Source of the DNA: Candidatus Hydrogenedentota bacterium | Lineage (GTDB): Bacteria > Hydrogenedentota > Hydrogenedentia > Hydrogenedentales > JAEUWI01 | Length of the DNA: 64,000 bases | NCBI GenBank assembly: GCA_019637335.1 | Contig: JAHBVV010000024.1 | Location: forward strand, 55,008-119,007 | Direction: 5' to 3' | In this document: positions 1 to 8,698 of the stretch, in pieces | How the letters are laid out: each line of letters starts with the position of its first letter | Numbering within the stretch: the stretch's first letter is position 1 | Notes under the pieces: generated by a model | Database searches by the model: none | Told to the model about the DNA's origin: nothing | The model's input: only the letters and a program-made list of their open reading frames with translations | Position numbers and translations under genes: made by a program

Positions 1-1059
1 ACGGTGAAGACCAACACCGGCGAATATTTCGGCGGGCAGTTGCAACACCTCTCCAAAGTGGCGGATAAGCTGGCCGTCATTCGTTCCATGAGCCACGGCG
101 AGGCGGCGCACGAGCGCGGGCAGCATAACATGCTCACCGGATACCGCCCCAGCCCCGCGATCCAGTACCCGAGCTTCGGTTCCGTGATTTCACACAAGCT
201 CGGCACCCGCAACAACATCCCGCCCTACGTCAGCATCCCCTCCGCGGACAACCCGTATTACGGCACGGGCTATCTCAGTTCGGCCTTCGGCGCGTTTTCC
301 GTGGGCGGCGAGCCGAACAACAAGAATTTCCAGGTGCGCGACCTGAACCTGCCCAACGGCGTCACGCCGGAGCGCCTCGAAGGCCGCAAGACCCTGCTGG
401 CGGCGGTCGACAGCCATTTCAACGCCCTGGAGAGCAGCGACGCGCTCGGGGCCATGAACTCGTATTACCAGCGTGCCTACGATCTCATCAGCTCCCAGAA
501 CGCGCGCGAGGCGTTCGACGTTTCCGCCGAGACCGACGAAATCCGCGACGAATACGGGCGGCACGCCTTTGGCCAGCGCCTCCTGCTCGCCCGGCGGCTC
601 GTCGAGGGCGGCGCGCGCTTCGTCACCGTGAGCGACGGCGGCTGGGACATGCACCAGGGCATCAAGAAAGGCATGGAGAACCGGTTCCCGCCGGTGGACC
701 AGGGCCTCGCGACGCTGATCACCGACCTGGACCGGCGCGGGCTCCTCGCTTCCACCCTGGTAATCCTCGTCACCGAATTCGGGCGCACCGCCAAGCTGAA
801 CAAGGACGGCGGGCGCGACCACTGGCCCAAGGCCTTCAGCGTCGCCCTGGCGGGCGGCGGCATGAAGGGGGGCATTATCCACGGCGCCACCAACGCCCAG
901 GGCACCGAGCCCTCCGAGGGCCTCGTGGGGCCGGCGGATCTGGGCTCGACCATTTTCACGCAGCTGGGTATTGATCCCACCGAGCGGCTCATGAGCCCCG
1001 GCGGGCGGCCGATCGATATCGTGCGCGGCGGCCAGGTCATCCAGAACATTCTGGCCTAG
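1..1059 (+). CDS. DUF1501 domain protein, 5' end outside window
   Basis: This is the C-terminal ~350 residues of a DUF1501 protein; the frame is open to the left edge, so the true start lies upstream and any GTG near the edge is not trusted. The family (sulfatase-like fold, unknown reaction) is abundant in Planctomycetes-like bacteria and is normally exported. The sequence shows the family signatures DGGWDMH and EFGRT followed by GRDHW near the C-terminus. It is followed after 18 nt by a PPC-domain gene and then a DUF1549/DUF1553 gene, the usual DUF1501 companion, which supports one transcription unit of secreted proteins. The product is confident by family; the biochemical function is unknown. 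Confidence 0.93.
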   Translation, partial: TVKTNTGEYFGGQLQHLSKVADKLAVIRSMSHGEAAHERGQHNMLTGYRPSPAIQYPSFGSVISHKLGTRNNIPPYVSIPSADNPYYGTGYLSSAFGAFSVGGEPNNKNFQVRDLNLPNGVTPERLEGRKTLLAAVDSHFNALESSDALGAMNSYYQRAYDLISSQNAREAFDVSAETDEIRDEYGRHAFGQRLLLARRLVEGGARFVTVSDGGWDMHQGIKKGMENRFPPVDQGLATLITDLDRRGLLASTLVILVTEFGRTAKLNKDGGRDHWPKAFSVALAGGGMKGGIIHGATNAQGTEPSEGLVGPADLGSTIFTQLGIDPTERLMSPGGRPIDIVRGGQVIQNILA

Positions 1060-1077
1060 GAACCGCACCCCGAACCG

Positions 1078-3444
1078 ATGGGACGATTGATGATGCGCAA
1101 GGTAGTATGGATCCGCGCGGCGCTGGCTCTCGCGATGGCGATCGCGCCGGCGGCCATGGCGGTGTCCCCGTCACTCGCCACGGTAATCCCCCGCGGCATC
1201 CCCCGCGGCGCCGAGACCGAAGTGTCGCTCGTGGGGAACAACCTGGCCGACGCCGTGGACGTACTCTTCCACGACGCGGGCATCGAGCTGGTCTCGATCA
1301 CGCCCCAGGAAGACGGCAAGAAGGCCACCGCGGTGTTCCGCGCCGCGCCCGACTGCCCCACGGGCACGCACGGCCTCCGCGTCCGCACCCGCACCGGCGT
1401 GACCGACCTCAAGCTCATCAGTGTCGGCGCGCTCAATGAAGTCGACGAAGTCGAACCCAACAACCGGCCCGGCGAGGCGCAGGAAGTGGCCCCCGGTACG
1501 ACCATCAATGGCGTTGTCGCCTCCGAGGACGTCGATTACTTCGCGGTGACGATGAATCCCGGCGACCGGATCGCCGTGGAGGTCGAGGCGCTGCGCCTGG
1601 GGGATACCCTGTTCGACCCGAAGCTCCGGCTCTTCGGGCCCGAGGGCCACGAGCGGGTGTCGGAAGACGACACGCAAATGTTCCGCCAGGACGCGGGCTT
1701 CGTGTATACCGCCACCGAGACCGGCGTCCACCATATCGCCATCAGCGAAGCGGCCTACGGCGGCGGCGGGAATTACCACTACCGGCTGCATATCGGCCAT
1801 TTCCCGCGCCCCCTCGCGGTGACGCCGATCGGCGGCGCGCCCGGATCGGAAATAACCGTGCGGTGGCTGGGCGACGATGGCATCGCGGAGCAGGCGGTGG
1901 CCTTGCCCGAAGACGCGCACGGCACCATTCAGCTGGCCGCGCACACCGAAGCGGGCGTATCCCCAACGCGAATTCCGTTCCGCGCGACGCCTCTGCCCGG
2001 CGTGCGGGAGGCCGAGCCCAACAATACCATCGCCGAGGGCACGCGGGGCGCGGTCGCCGGCGCCTTCGACGGCGTGATCGGCGAGCCGGGGGATATCGAC
2101 TTCTACACCTTCGAGGGCAAGAAAGATCAGACCTTCGAGTTCCGCGTCTGGGCGCGCGAATTGGGCTCGCCGCTCGACAGCGTCCTCGTGGTCTACAAGC
2201 CCGACGGCGGCGCCCTCGGCAGCGACGACGACGCCGCCAACGTGGACAGCAGGCTTCGCGTCACGTTCCCCGAGGATGGCGTTTACGCGCTCTCCGTTCG
2301 CGACCACCTGCGCCGTGGCGGCGAAACCTTCGCCTATCGCGTCGAAGCCACGCCGGTCGAGCCATCGCTGAGGCTCACCCTGCTGGAAAACCGCCCCGCC
2401 ACCTCCGTGATTCCCCAGGGGAACTTCACCTACCTGCTCGCCAACGTGTCGCGCTCCGATTTCGACGGCCCGATCAAGGTGGAGCTGCTCGGCCTGCCCG
2501 AGGGCGTCACAGCCAGCAGTCCCGTCATTCCGGCGGGCCAGGCCCAGATGCCCATCATCATTCAGGCAACGCCCGAGGCCGCCCTGGCCGGCGCGCTCGT
2601 GGATGTGCGCGGAGCCCTTCAGGAGGAGGGCAGCACGCTGAACGGCGGGCTGGAGCAGGAAGTCCGGCTCGTTCAAGGCAACAACGACACCACCTTCTTC
2701 GGGCGCATGGTGGATCGCCTGGCGCTCGCCGTCAGCGAGCCCGCGCCCTTCAGCGTCGAGATCGTGCCGCCCCCGGTACCCACCGTGACCAACACGCACC
2801 GCATGCTGACCGTTCGGGCCACCCGCGCCGAGGGCTTCACCGGCGATATCGAGCTCATGTTCCCCTGGCTGCCCGCGGGCATGGGCGGCGGCACCGCCAA
2901 AATCCCCGGCGACCAGACCGAAACCCAGATCCGCCTGGAAGTGCGCAACGGCACGGCCATCGAGACCCACGATCTCTTCGTCGCGGCGACCGGCGGCGGC
3001 TACCAGCTCTGCTCGCCTCCGGCCCCCGTGGAAGTGCAGGAGCCCTGGGTGAACTTCACGCTTGCGTCCGTGGAAACGGAAAAGGGCAAGCCGGTGGAGT
3101 TTGTCGTGGGCCTGGAGCAACGCACCCCCTTCGAGGGGACCTTCAAGGCCAACCTCGTCGGCATGCCCAACGGCATTACCGCCGAGCCGCTCGATTTCAC
3201 CAAGGACACGGCGGAGCTCAAGTTCACGCTGAACGTGGCGGAGGACGCGCCCCACGGCAAGTTCGAATCGCTGATGGTGGACACCGTGATTTCCAATGAC
3301 CAGGGCGAGATTATCCACCGCAGCGGCACGGGCGCGCTGAAGGTGTACGAACCGCTGCCCCCGGCGCTGCAGGCCGCCACGCCGCCCCCGGCGGAGCCCA
3401 GGCCCGACGAGCCCGAGCGCAAGACCCGGTTCCCCGCAACCTGA
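1078..3444 (+). CDS. Secreted protein with two PPC (pre-peptidase C-terminal) domains
   Basis: A 788-residue exported protein. An N-terminal signal peptide (hydrophobic stretch ending AMAVSP) is followed by an IPT/TIG-like beta domain. Two PPC-type beta-sandwich repeats follow at about residues 125-240 and 310-430, each opened by an EVEPNN or EAEPNN motif and containing DVDYFAV or DIDFYTF. The C-terminal half is further Ig-like beta-strand sequence, ending in a Pro-rich charged tail. PPC domains are usually non-catalytic modules on secreted enzymes; no catalytic domain is seen here. It sits 18 nt behind the DUF1501 gene and 53 nt before the DUF1549/DUF1553 gene, so it probably serves the same extracytoplasmic complex. 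ATG codons at residues 5-6 are alternative starts. Confidence 0.88.
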   Translation: MGRLMMRKVVWIRAALALAMAIAPAAMAVSPSLATVIPRGIPRGAETEVSLVGNNLADAVDVLFHDAGIELVSITPQEDGKKATAVFRAAPDCPTGTHGLRVRTRTGVTDLKLISVGALNEVDEVEPNNRPGEAQEVAPGTTINGVVASEDVDYFAVTMNPGDRIAVEVEALRLGDTLFDPKLRLFGPEGHERVSEDDTQMFRQDAGFVYTATETGVHHIAISEAAYGGGGNYHYRLHIGHFPRPLAVTPIGGAPGSEITVRWLGDDGIAEQAVALPEDAHGTIQLAAHTEAGVSPTRIPFRATPLPGVREAEPNNTIAEGTRGAVAGAFDGVIGEPGDIDFYTFEGKKDQTFEFRVWARELGSPLDSVLVVYKPDGGALGSDDDAANVDSRLRVTFPEDGVYALSVRDHLRRGGETFAYRVEATPVEPSLRLTLLENRPATSVIPQGNFTYLLANVSRSDFDGPIKVELLGLPEGVTASSPVIPAGQAQMPIIIQATPEAALAGALVDVRGALQEEGSTLNGGLEQEVRLVQGNNDTTFFGRMVDRLALAVSEPAPFSVEIVPPPVPTVTNTHRMLTVRATRAEGFTGDIELMFPWLPAGMGGGTAKIPGDQTETQIRLEVRNGTAIETHDLFVAATGGGYQLCSPPAPVEVQEPWVNFTLASVETEKGKPVEFVVGLEQRTPFEGTFKANLVGMPNGITAEPLDFTKDTAELKFTLNVAEDAPHGKFESLMVDTVISNDQGEIIHRSGTGALKVYEPLPPALQAATPPPAEPRPDEPERKTRFPAT

Positions 3445-3497
3445 TCAGACCATCGCGGATCGCGGCAATCCCGCGCGCGAAAACGAGACGAGACAGG

Positions 3498-5930
3498 ATG
3501 AGCAGTATGAAAACAACCTGGAAATGTCTGCTGGCCCTTTGCGCCGCCTTCGGCGCTTCGGCGGGCGCCCAGCAGCTGGCCGTATATCCGAGCGAAGTGA
3601 CGCTGAACAACGCGCACGACGTCGAGCGCCTCGTGGCCGTTCTCACGCGCCCCGACGGCGTCACCGTGGACGTCACGCCCGAAGTCGCGGTGCAGTTCAG
3701 CGCCGAAAACGTGGCGGCGTGGGGCGAGGACCTGAAGCTCTATGCGGCGGGCGACGGCGAGGCCTCCCTGACCGTGACCCACGGCGATCTCTCCGTCCAG
3801 CTGCCCGTGAAGGTCGAGAATTCCGGCCTCACGCCCCCCAAGACCTTTTCCAACGACGTGCTGCCCGCCCTCATGCGCGCCGGCTGCAACACCGGCGGCT
3901 GCCACGGCAGCGCGCAGGGGAAAAACGGCTTCCGCCTGAGCCTCTTCGGGTTCGACCCGCAGTTCGACTACATCAGTCTGACCCGCGACCAGCGGAGCCG
4001 CCGGATCAACGCCGCGCTGCCCGAAGAGAGCCTCATGCTCCTCAAGCCGCTCGGCAAGGTGGACCACGAAGGCGGCACGGCGCTCGAAGAGGGCGGCGGC
4101 GTACACGAGACCCTGCTCCAGTGGATCAAGGAAGGGACGCAGCCCGACCCGGAAGATCTGCCGGGATTGTCGGGCATCCAGATCTATCCGCGCGAAGCCG
4201 TGCTCGAAGGCCAGGGCGCCAACCAGCGCTTCGTCGTCATGGCGAACTACGACAACGGAACCACCCGCGACGTCACCGATGTCGCCGTGCTCAGTTCCAG
4301 CGACGAGCTCACCCTGAATATCGACGGCGCCGGCCTCTCCACCGCCGGCAACAAGGGCGAAGTCTACGTGATGGCCCGCTTCGGCACCTTCGCGGTGGTC
4401 TCCAAGGCCATCGTGATCGACCAGGGCGCGAATGTCGCCTGGCCGGAGGACGCCGTCGCGCGCAACTACATCGACGGTCACGTCTTCGACAAGCTCAAGA
4501 AACTCCGCGTGCCCCCGGCGGAGCTGTGCAGCGATCAGGTCTTCGTGCGCCGCGCCTATGTCGACATCCTCGGCACGATTCCCACCTCCGAAGAGACCGA
4601 GGCCTTTCTGAACGATGCCGATCCGGAAAAGCGCGCGAAACTCGTGGACACGCTCCTGGAACGCCCCGAGTTTTCCGATCTGTGGGCCATGAAGTGGGCG
4701 GAAGTGCTCCGCGTCGCCGAAATCCCCAATGTGCTCGATCGCAAGGGCATGCACCGCTACAACGACTGGCTTCGAGCCGTCATCAGCGCGAACGAGCCGC
4801 TCGATCAGGTCGTGCGCGAACTCCTGAGTGCGGAGGGCGGCAACTTCACCAATCCCGCTTCCAATTTCTACCTTATCGAGCGCGACCCGGCCATCATGGC
4901 GGAAAACGTCGCCCAGGTCTTCATGGGGATCCAGATTTCCTGCGCCCAGTGCCACAACCACCCCTTCGAGCGCTGGACCATGGACGACTACTACTCCTTC
5001 GCCGCGTTCTTCGCCCAGGTCGGCCGAAAAACCTCCAGCGATCCGCGCGAGACTATCATTTTCAACAGCGGCGGCGGCGAGGTGAAGCACCTCAACACCA
5101 ACCAGAATATGGCGCCGAAGTTCCTCGGCGGAGACACCCCCGATGTCAAGGGCAAGGACCGTCGCGCCGTGCTCGCGGACTGGATGACGTCGCCGGAGAA
5201 CCCGTGGTTCTCCAGGAACATCGCCAACCGCGTCTGGGCGCACTACTTCGGCGCCGGAATCGTGGATCCACCGGATGATGTCCGTGTGACGAATCCGCCC
5301 ACCAACCCGCAGCTGCACGACGAACTCGGCGCCAAGCTGGTCGAATACGACTATGACCTGCGCAAGCTCGTGCGCGATATCTGCAACTCTTATACGTACC
5401 AGATGTCCACGCGCCCGCGGGATCCGGACAACCACGACGCGCGCAATTTCTCGCACGCGCAAGTGCGTCGGCTGACCTCCGAGCAGATGCTCGACGCGAT
5501 CGTCAAGGTCACGGGGAACGACGTGAAGTTCCGGAACCTCCCGAAGGGATCGCGCGCGGTGCAGGTCGCGGGCGGCAACAGCGGCGTCTACTTCCTCGAA
5601 GTCTTCGGGCGCCCCTCCCGCGAGACGGTCTGCACCTGTGAGCGCCGCAACGAGCCGAACCTGGCGCAGTCGCTGCACCTGATCAACGGCGACACCATCG
5701 ACAGCGCGATCAAGGGCAAGGGCGGCCTCCTCGATTCCCTGCTGGCGGCGGAAACGCCCCCGGCGGAGATCATCGACCGGCTCTACCTGGCCGCCGTCTC
5801 CCGGAAGCCCAGCGAAGAGGAAAAGAACCAACTCAACGCCTACGTGGACGCCGCGGAAAACAAGCGCGAAGCCCTCGAAGACGTTTTCTGGACGATGCTG
5901 AACGCCAAGGAGTTCATCTTCAATCACTGA
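3498..5930 (+). CDS. DUF1549/DUF1553 secreted protein with haem-type Cys motifs
   Basis: An 810-residue exported protein of the planctomycete cytochrome-associated (PSCyt/DUF1549/DUF1553) type. The order is a signal peptide (residues 1-24), a bacterial Ig-like region, a Cys-His motif CNTGGCH at residues 130-136, DUF1549 (about 340-540) and DUF1553 (about 560-800). A canonical CxxCH haem motif, CAQCH, occurs at residues 482-486. The first motif has four residues between the cysteines, a known variant spacing whose haem binding is not assured. The family occurs beside DUF1501 proteins, as here, and has been suspected of a role in polysaccharide or redox metabolism at the cell surface. An alternative ATG three codons in (MKTTWK) is equally plausible. 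Confidence 0.92.
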   Translation: MSSMKTTWKCLLALCAAFGASAGAQQLAVYPSEVTLNNAHDVERLVAVLTRPDGVTVDVTPEVAVQFSAENVAAWGEDLKLYAAGDGEASLTVTHGDLSVQLPVKVENSGLTPPKTFSNDVLPALMRAGCNTGGCHGSAQGKNGFRLSLFGFDPQFDYISLTRDQRSRRINAALPEESLMLLKPLGKVDHEGGTALEEGGGVHETLLQWIKEGTQPDPEDLPGLSGIQIYPREAVLEGQGANQRFVVMANYDNGTTRDVTDVAVLSSSDELTLNIDGAGLSTAGNKGEVYVMARFGTFAVVSKAIVIDQGANVAWPEDAVARNYIDGHVFDKLKKLRVPPAELCSDQVFVRRAYVDILGTIPTSEETEAFLNDADPEKRAKLVDTLLERPEFSDLWAMKWAEVLRVAEIPNVLDRKGMHRYNDWLRAVISANEPLDQVVRELLSAEGGNFTNPASNFYLIERDPAIMAENVAQVFMGIQISCAQCHNHPFERWTMDDYYSFAAFFAQVGRKTSSDPRETIIFNSGGGEVKHLNTNQNMAPKFLGGDTPDVKGKDRRAVLADWMTSPENPWFSRNIANRVWAHYFGAGIVDPPDDVRVTNPPTNPQLHDELGAKLVEYDYDLRKLVRDICNSYTYQMSTRPRDPDNHDARNFSHAQVRRLTSEQMLDAIVKVTGNDVKFRNLPKGSRAVQVAGGNSGVYFLEVFGRPSRETVCTCERRNEPNLAQSLHLINGDTIDSAIKGKGGLLDSLLAAETPPAEIIDRLYLAAVSRKPSEEEKNQLNAYVDAAENKREALEDVFWTMLNAKEFIFNH

Positions 5931-6017
5931 TTCCGGTCCGGGTTCGCCCGGGCTGTACAGCGCACGAAACAAAAGCGCCGGCCCGATCCCGCCGGCGTTC
6001 GCGAAGGAGCCAATACC

Positions 6018-6482
6018 ATGAAACGAAGCCTCTATCACCTCACCCGGCTGATCGCCCCGGCCCTGATCCTGGCGGCGGGCCTGGCCGCGCCCCGCGCCAT
6101 TGCCGAGGACGCGCCCGCCGAGCCCAACCTCGACGCCGTGCTGACGGACCTGGCCAAGATCGGCCCGGACCAGCTGGTGGCGCACGTCGAGGCCCTGCGC
6201 AAGCAGGTGGGCGATCTCAAGGCCGAGGCCGAAGCCGCCACCAAGCGCGCCGCCGAGCTCGAGGCGCAGTCCGCCGCCGTGAAGCAGCGCGTGGAGACCA
6301 TCGAGAAGTTCATGGCCGCCGTGACTGCATCCATGGCGCCCGCCCCCGAGGCGAAGCCCGAGGAAGCCCCCGCGCCCGAGGCCAAGGCCGAGGCGGCGCC
6401 GGAGGAAGCCAAGCCAGAACCTGCGCCGGAAGCCAAGGCGGAGGCCGCGTCCGAACCCGCGCCCGAGGCGGCGGCGGGTTGA
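6018..6482 (+). CDS. Small secreted coiled-coil protein, Ala/Glu/Pro-rich tail
   Basis: A 154-residue protein with an N-terminal signal peptide (cleavage near AIAEDAP), a predicted coiled coil over about residues 40-100 and a low-complexity Ala-Pro-Glu-Lys tail. The coiled coil resembles the N-terminal part of the next gene's product: both have a segment of the form L-(A/L)-K-x-x-P-x-x-(L/I)-V-A-x-V right after an EDAP/QDAP sequence, followed by a heptad-rich helix. It may therefore be a truncated paralogue or pairing partner. A Shine-Dalgarno-like AAGGAG precedes the ATG. A GC-rich hairpin at 5975-5998 lies just upstream and could separate it from the DUF1549/1553 gene. No enzymatic domain is seen. 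Confidence 0.75.
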   Translation: MKRSLYHLTRLIAPALILAAGLAAPRAIAEDAPAEPNLDAVLTDLAKIGPDQLVAHVEALRKQVGDLKAEAEAATKRAAELEAQSAAVKQRVETIEKFMAAVTASMAPAPEAKPEEAPAPEAKAEAAPEEAKPEPAPEAKAEAASEPAPEAAAG

Positions 6483-6541
6483 TGAAGCGCACTGCATTCA
6501 GGCTCGATTCCAGCCGTACGACTTGAGAACAGGATGAAGCG

Positions 6542-8305
6542 ATGATCAACCAGAAACGATATACCGGGCTGCGGCTCCTTGTTTGCTTTGCCCTGGCGGC
6601 GGGCACGTTCCCGGCGGCGCACGCGCAGGACGCGCCCGCCCCGGACGCGGCCATTTCCAACCTGCTCAAGCAGGACCCCGCCGCCATCGTGGCCAAAGTC
6701 AAGGAAATGAAGGCCGCCACCGCCCAGCAGGACGCCGAGGCCGCCGAGCTGCGCAAAAAGGCCGAATCCCTGACGAACCAGGCCACCGACCTGGAAGCCC
6801 GCGTGGACAAGCTCCTCGGCCACGTCAAGGCGCTCGCCGAGAAGTTCAACATGGCGCCACCCGCGCCCCCGGCCGCCATGGCGGAGTCTGGCGAAATGAA
6901 GACCGCCGCCGCGCCCGCGGACGAAACGCCCATGACGAATTTCGCCGAGCACGTCAAGCCTATCTTCGAGGCGCGCTGCTTCCGCTGCCACAACGCCGAC
7001 AGCGCCAAGGGCGGCCTCAATCTTGCGCTCCACGCCACCGCTCTCGAAGGCGGCAGCTCGGGCAAGGTCATCGTCCCCGGCGACCCGGACGGCAGCCGCA
7101 TTCTCGCCCTCGTCATGCAGACCGAGGAACCCGTCATGCCGCCCTCCGGCGATCCGCTCAAGCCGGAAGAGATCGACACGATCCGCCGCTGGATCGCCGA
7201 TGGCGCCCCCGCCGACAGCAAATCCAAGCGCATGGCGAAAAAGAAGACGGACACGGCGGAGGATGGCCCGGTTTTCGTGGCCGCCTCGTTTGACGGCCCG
7301 CCGCCCATGCCCGAAGCCGCCTATCCCGCGCCCCACACCCTGCCCGGACGTGGCGTCGTCGCGCGCGCCGTCGACACCAGCCCGCGCGCGCCCCTTATGG
7401 CCGTGGGCGCCGATCGGCAGGTCCTCGTATACAACTCAGACACCAACGATCTTTTCGGCGCGCTGCCCTTTCCCGAGGGGGACATCTACACCCTCACCTT
7501 CAGCGTCAACGGCGAACTCCTCCTCGCAGCCGGCGGCCAGGAAGGCGACATGGGCATCAGCGTCCTGTGGGACATCCGCACGGGCGAGCGCAAGGGAACC
7601 TACGGCCAATACTACGATACCGTGCTCGCCGCCGATATCAGCCCCGACCACCGCATGATCGCCCTGGGCGGCCCGAACCGCAAGGTCCGGGTCTATTCGG
7701 CGGAGACCGGTGAAGAGATCTACAGCCTCGACAAGCACAACGACTGGATCCAGGCCGTGAAGTTCACGCCCGACGGCGAAGTCCTCGCCTCGGCGGACCG
7801 CGGCGGCGGCATGTACTTCTGGCAGGCCGCGAACGGGCGCGAGGTCGAACAATTGCGCGGGCACGACGGCGGCATCAACGCCCTGGCCTACACCGCAGAC
7901 TCCACCGTCATGGCCTCCGTTGGCGACGACGGCACCGTCCAGCTCTGGGACACCTGGAAATTCAGCCGCATTCGCAGCTTCAAGGCGCACAACCAGCCCG
8001 CGCTCTATGTCGACATCAACCCCGACGGCCAGATCATCACTGCCGGCGCCGATCGCCAGATCAAGATCTGGGGCCAGGACGGCAAGGAGCAGAAGTCCTT
8101 TGAGGGCAGCGGCGACTGGGTCTACGCGGCCTGCTTCGCCGTAAACAACCGCGCCGTCGGCGGCACCTGGGCCGGCAACGTCATCCTCTGGGATTCCGCC
8201 TCGGGCGAAGAGATCGCCAAAGTCAGCACCAACCCCAGCCCCGAGCAGGTCGCGGCCAACCAGGCCGCCGCAGAGAAGGTCGCCAAAAACGAAGCCGGCA
8301 ACTGA
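6542..8305 (+). CDS. Planctomycete-type cytochrome c / WD40 beta-propeller fusion
   Basis: A 587-residue exported protein. After the signal peptide comes a coiled coil (about residues 35-100), then a PSCyt-type c-haem domain with CFRCH at residues 146-150 and the downstream KGGLNL and EEPVMPP elements that carry the distal Met. A WD40 beta-propeller covers about residues 265-575, with SVLWD, VQLWD and IKIWG blade endings. The family architecture is common next to DUF1501 and DUF1549 proteins and is thought to be periplasmic or surface-exposed. It is the last gene of the left-hand cluster; a strong terminator hairpin follows at 8331-8368. Confidence 0.93.
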   Translation: MINQKRYTGLRLLVCFALAAGTFPAAHAQDAPAPDAAISNLLKQDPAAIVAKVKEMKAATAQQDAEAAELRKKAESLTNQATDLEARVDKLLGHVKALAEKFNMAPPAPPAAMAESGEMKTAAAPADETPMTNFAEHVKPIFEARCFRCHNADSAKGGLNLALHATALEGGSSGKVIVPGDPDGSRILALVMQTEEPVMPPSGDPLKPEEIDTIRRWIADGAPADSKSKRMAKKKTDTAEDGPVFVAASFDGPPPMPEAAYPAPHTLPGRGVVARAVDTSPRAPLMAVGADRQVLVYNSDTNDLFGALPFPEGDIYTLTFSVNGELLLAAGGQEGDMGISVLWDIRTGERKGTYGQYYDTVLAADISPDHRMIALGGPNRKVRVYSAETGEEIYSLDKHNDWIQAVKFTPDGEVLASADRGGGMYFWQAANGREVEQLRGHDGGINALAYTADSTVMASVGDDGTVQLWDTWKFSRIRSFKAHNQPALYVDINPDGQIITAGADRQIKIWGQDGKEQKSFEGSGDWVYAACFAVNNRAVGGTWAGNVILWDSASGEEIAKVSTNPSPEQVAANQAAAEKVAKNEAGN

Positions 8306-8330
8306 TCCGACCCCACAAGCCATGCACACA

Positions 8331-8368
8331 CGGCCGCCCCTTCCCGCGCGAAGGGGCGGCCGTTTTCT
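8331..8368 (+). terminator. Intrinsic terminator after the haem/WD40 cluster
   Basis: A GC-rich inverted repeat (CGGCCGCCCCTT pairing with AAGGGGCGGCCG) is followed directly by TTTT. It lies 26 nt after the stop codon of the cytochrome-WD40 gene and is oriented to end that transcript. Confidence 0.85.
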
Positions 8369-8404
8369 TGTGGCTTGGTAAGAAGGGCCTGCTTCAGGAC
8401 TACA

Positions 8405-8524
8405 GCCTCAAACCGGCGCGGTAGCACTCGCCTGCGCATAACGAAACCGGCCGCTTCTCCCTGGGGAAAAGCGGCCGGCGGGGTATACGGGGCGTCGTTC
8501 GTGCTCAGCACACCTGGGCGGCGT
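8405..8524. repeat. Direct repeat copy 1 (120 bp) of a gene-end/terminator block
   Basis: This stretch is nearly identical to 11582-11702, with three substitutions and one single-base indel over about 120 bp. In the second copy the same sequence holds the last codons of the TPR gene, a hairpin (here 8447-8478) and the last seven or so codons of pilZ on the minus strand. Here it is detached from both genes, so it looks like a duplicated or recombined gene-end fragment. It marks the left edge of the AT-richer segment that runs to about 10.6 kb. Confidence 0.9.
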
Positions 8525-8609
8525 CAGAATTGAAGGTAAGTTATTCCGAAACGCGGGGCTCTTGCCTCTCGTCGTGTATTGGGTGGAAATGGATTCCTGA
8601 ATCGAACCA

Positions 8610-8638
8610 TTGACAAAAAGAAAAAACTACGGCAGAAT
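8610..8638 (+). promoter_or_regulatory. Sigma70-like promoter for the DUF1573 gene
   Basis: A perfect -35 TTGACA (8610-8615) and a -10-like CAGAAT (8633-8638) are separated by 17 nt, about 60 nt before the chosen ATG. This supports choosing the downstream start at 8699, because the longer open frame would begin upstream of the promoter. Confidence 0.55.
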
Positions 8639-8698
8639 AGAGCTGCGGATACAGCGGCGCTTATTGAGGTTGGAATAAGGTACGACGGGAGGTCTCCA

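Noticed and set aside
369..371. DWG instead of DFG (residues 369-371 of the 13278-17489 kinase) as a sign of a dead kinase
   Set aside because: The catalytic Lys, HRD and metal-binding Asp are all present, and DWG is a known variant in related bacterial kinases. Coordinates given are protein residues.
1171..3318. Long minus-strand open frame opposite the PPC gene
   Set aside because: It is a GC-rich codon shadow; the product is low-complexity and lacks any family motif, while the plus strand has domains.
3000..6497. 1165-codon minus-strand open frame
   Set aside because: It runs across three plus-strand genes with clear signal peptides and haem motifs; the His/Arg/Gly-rich sequence is typical of an antisense shadow.
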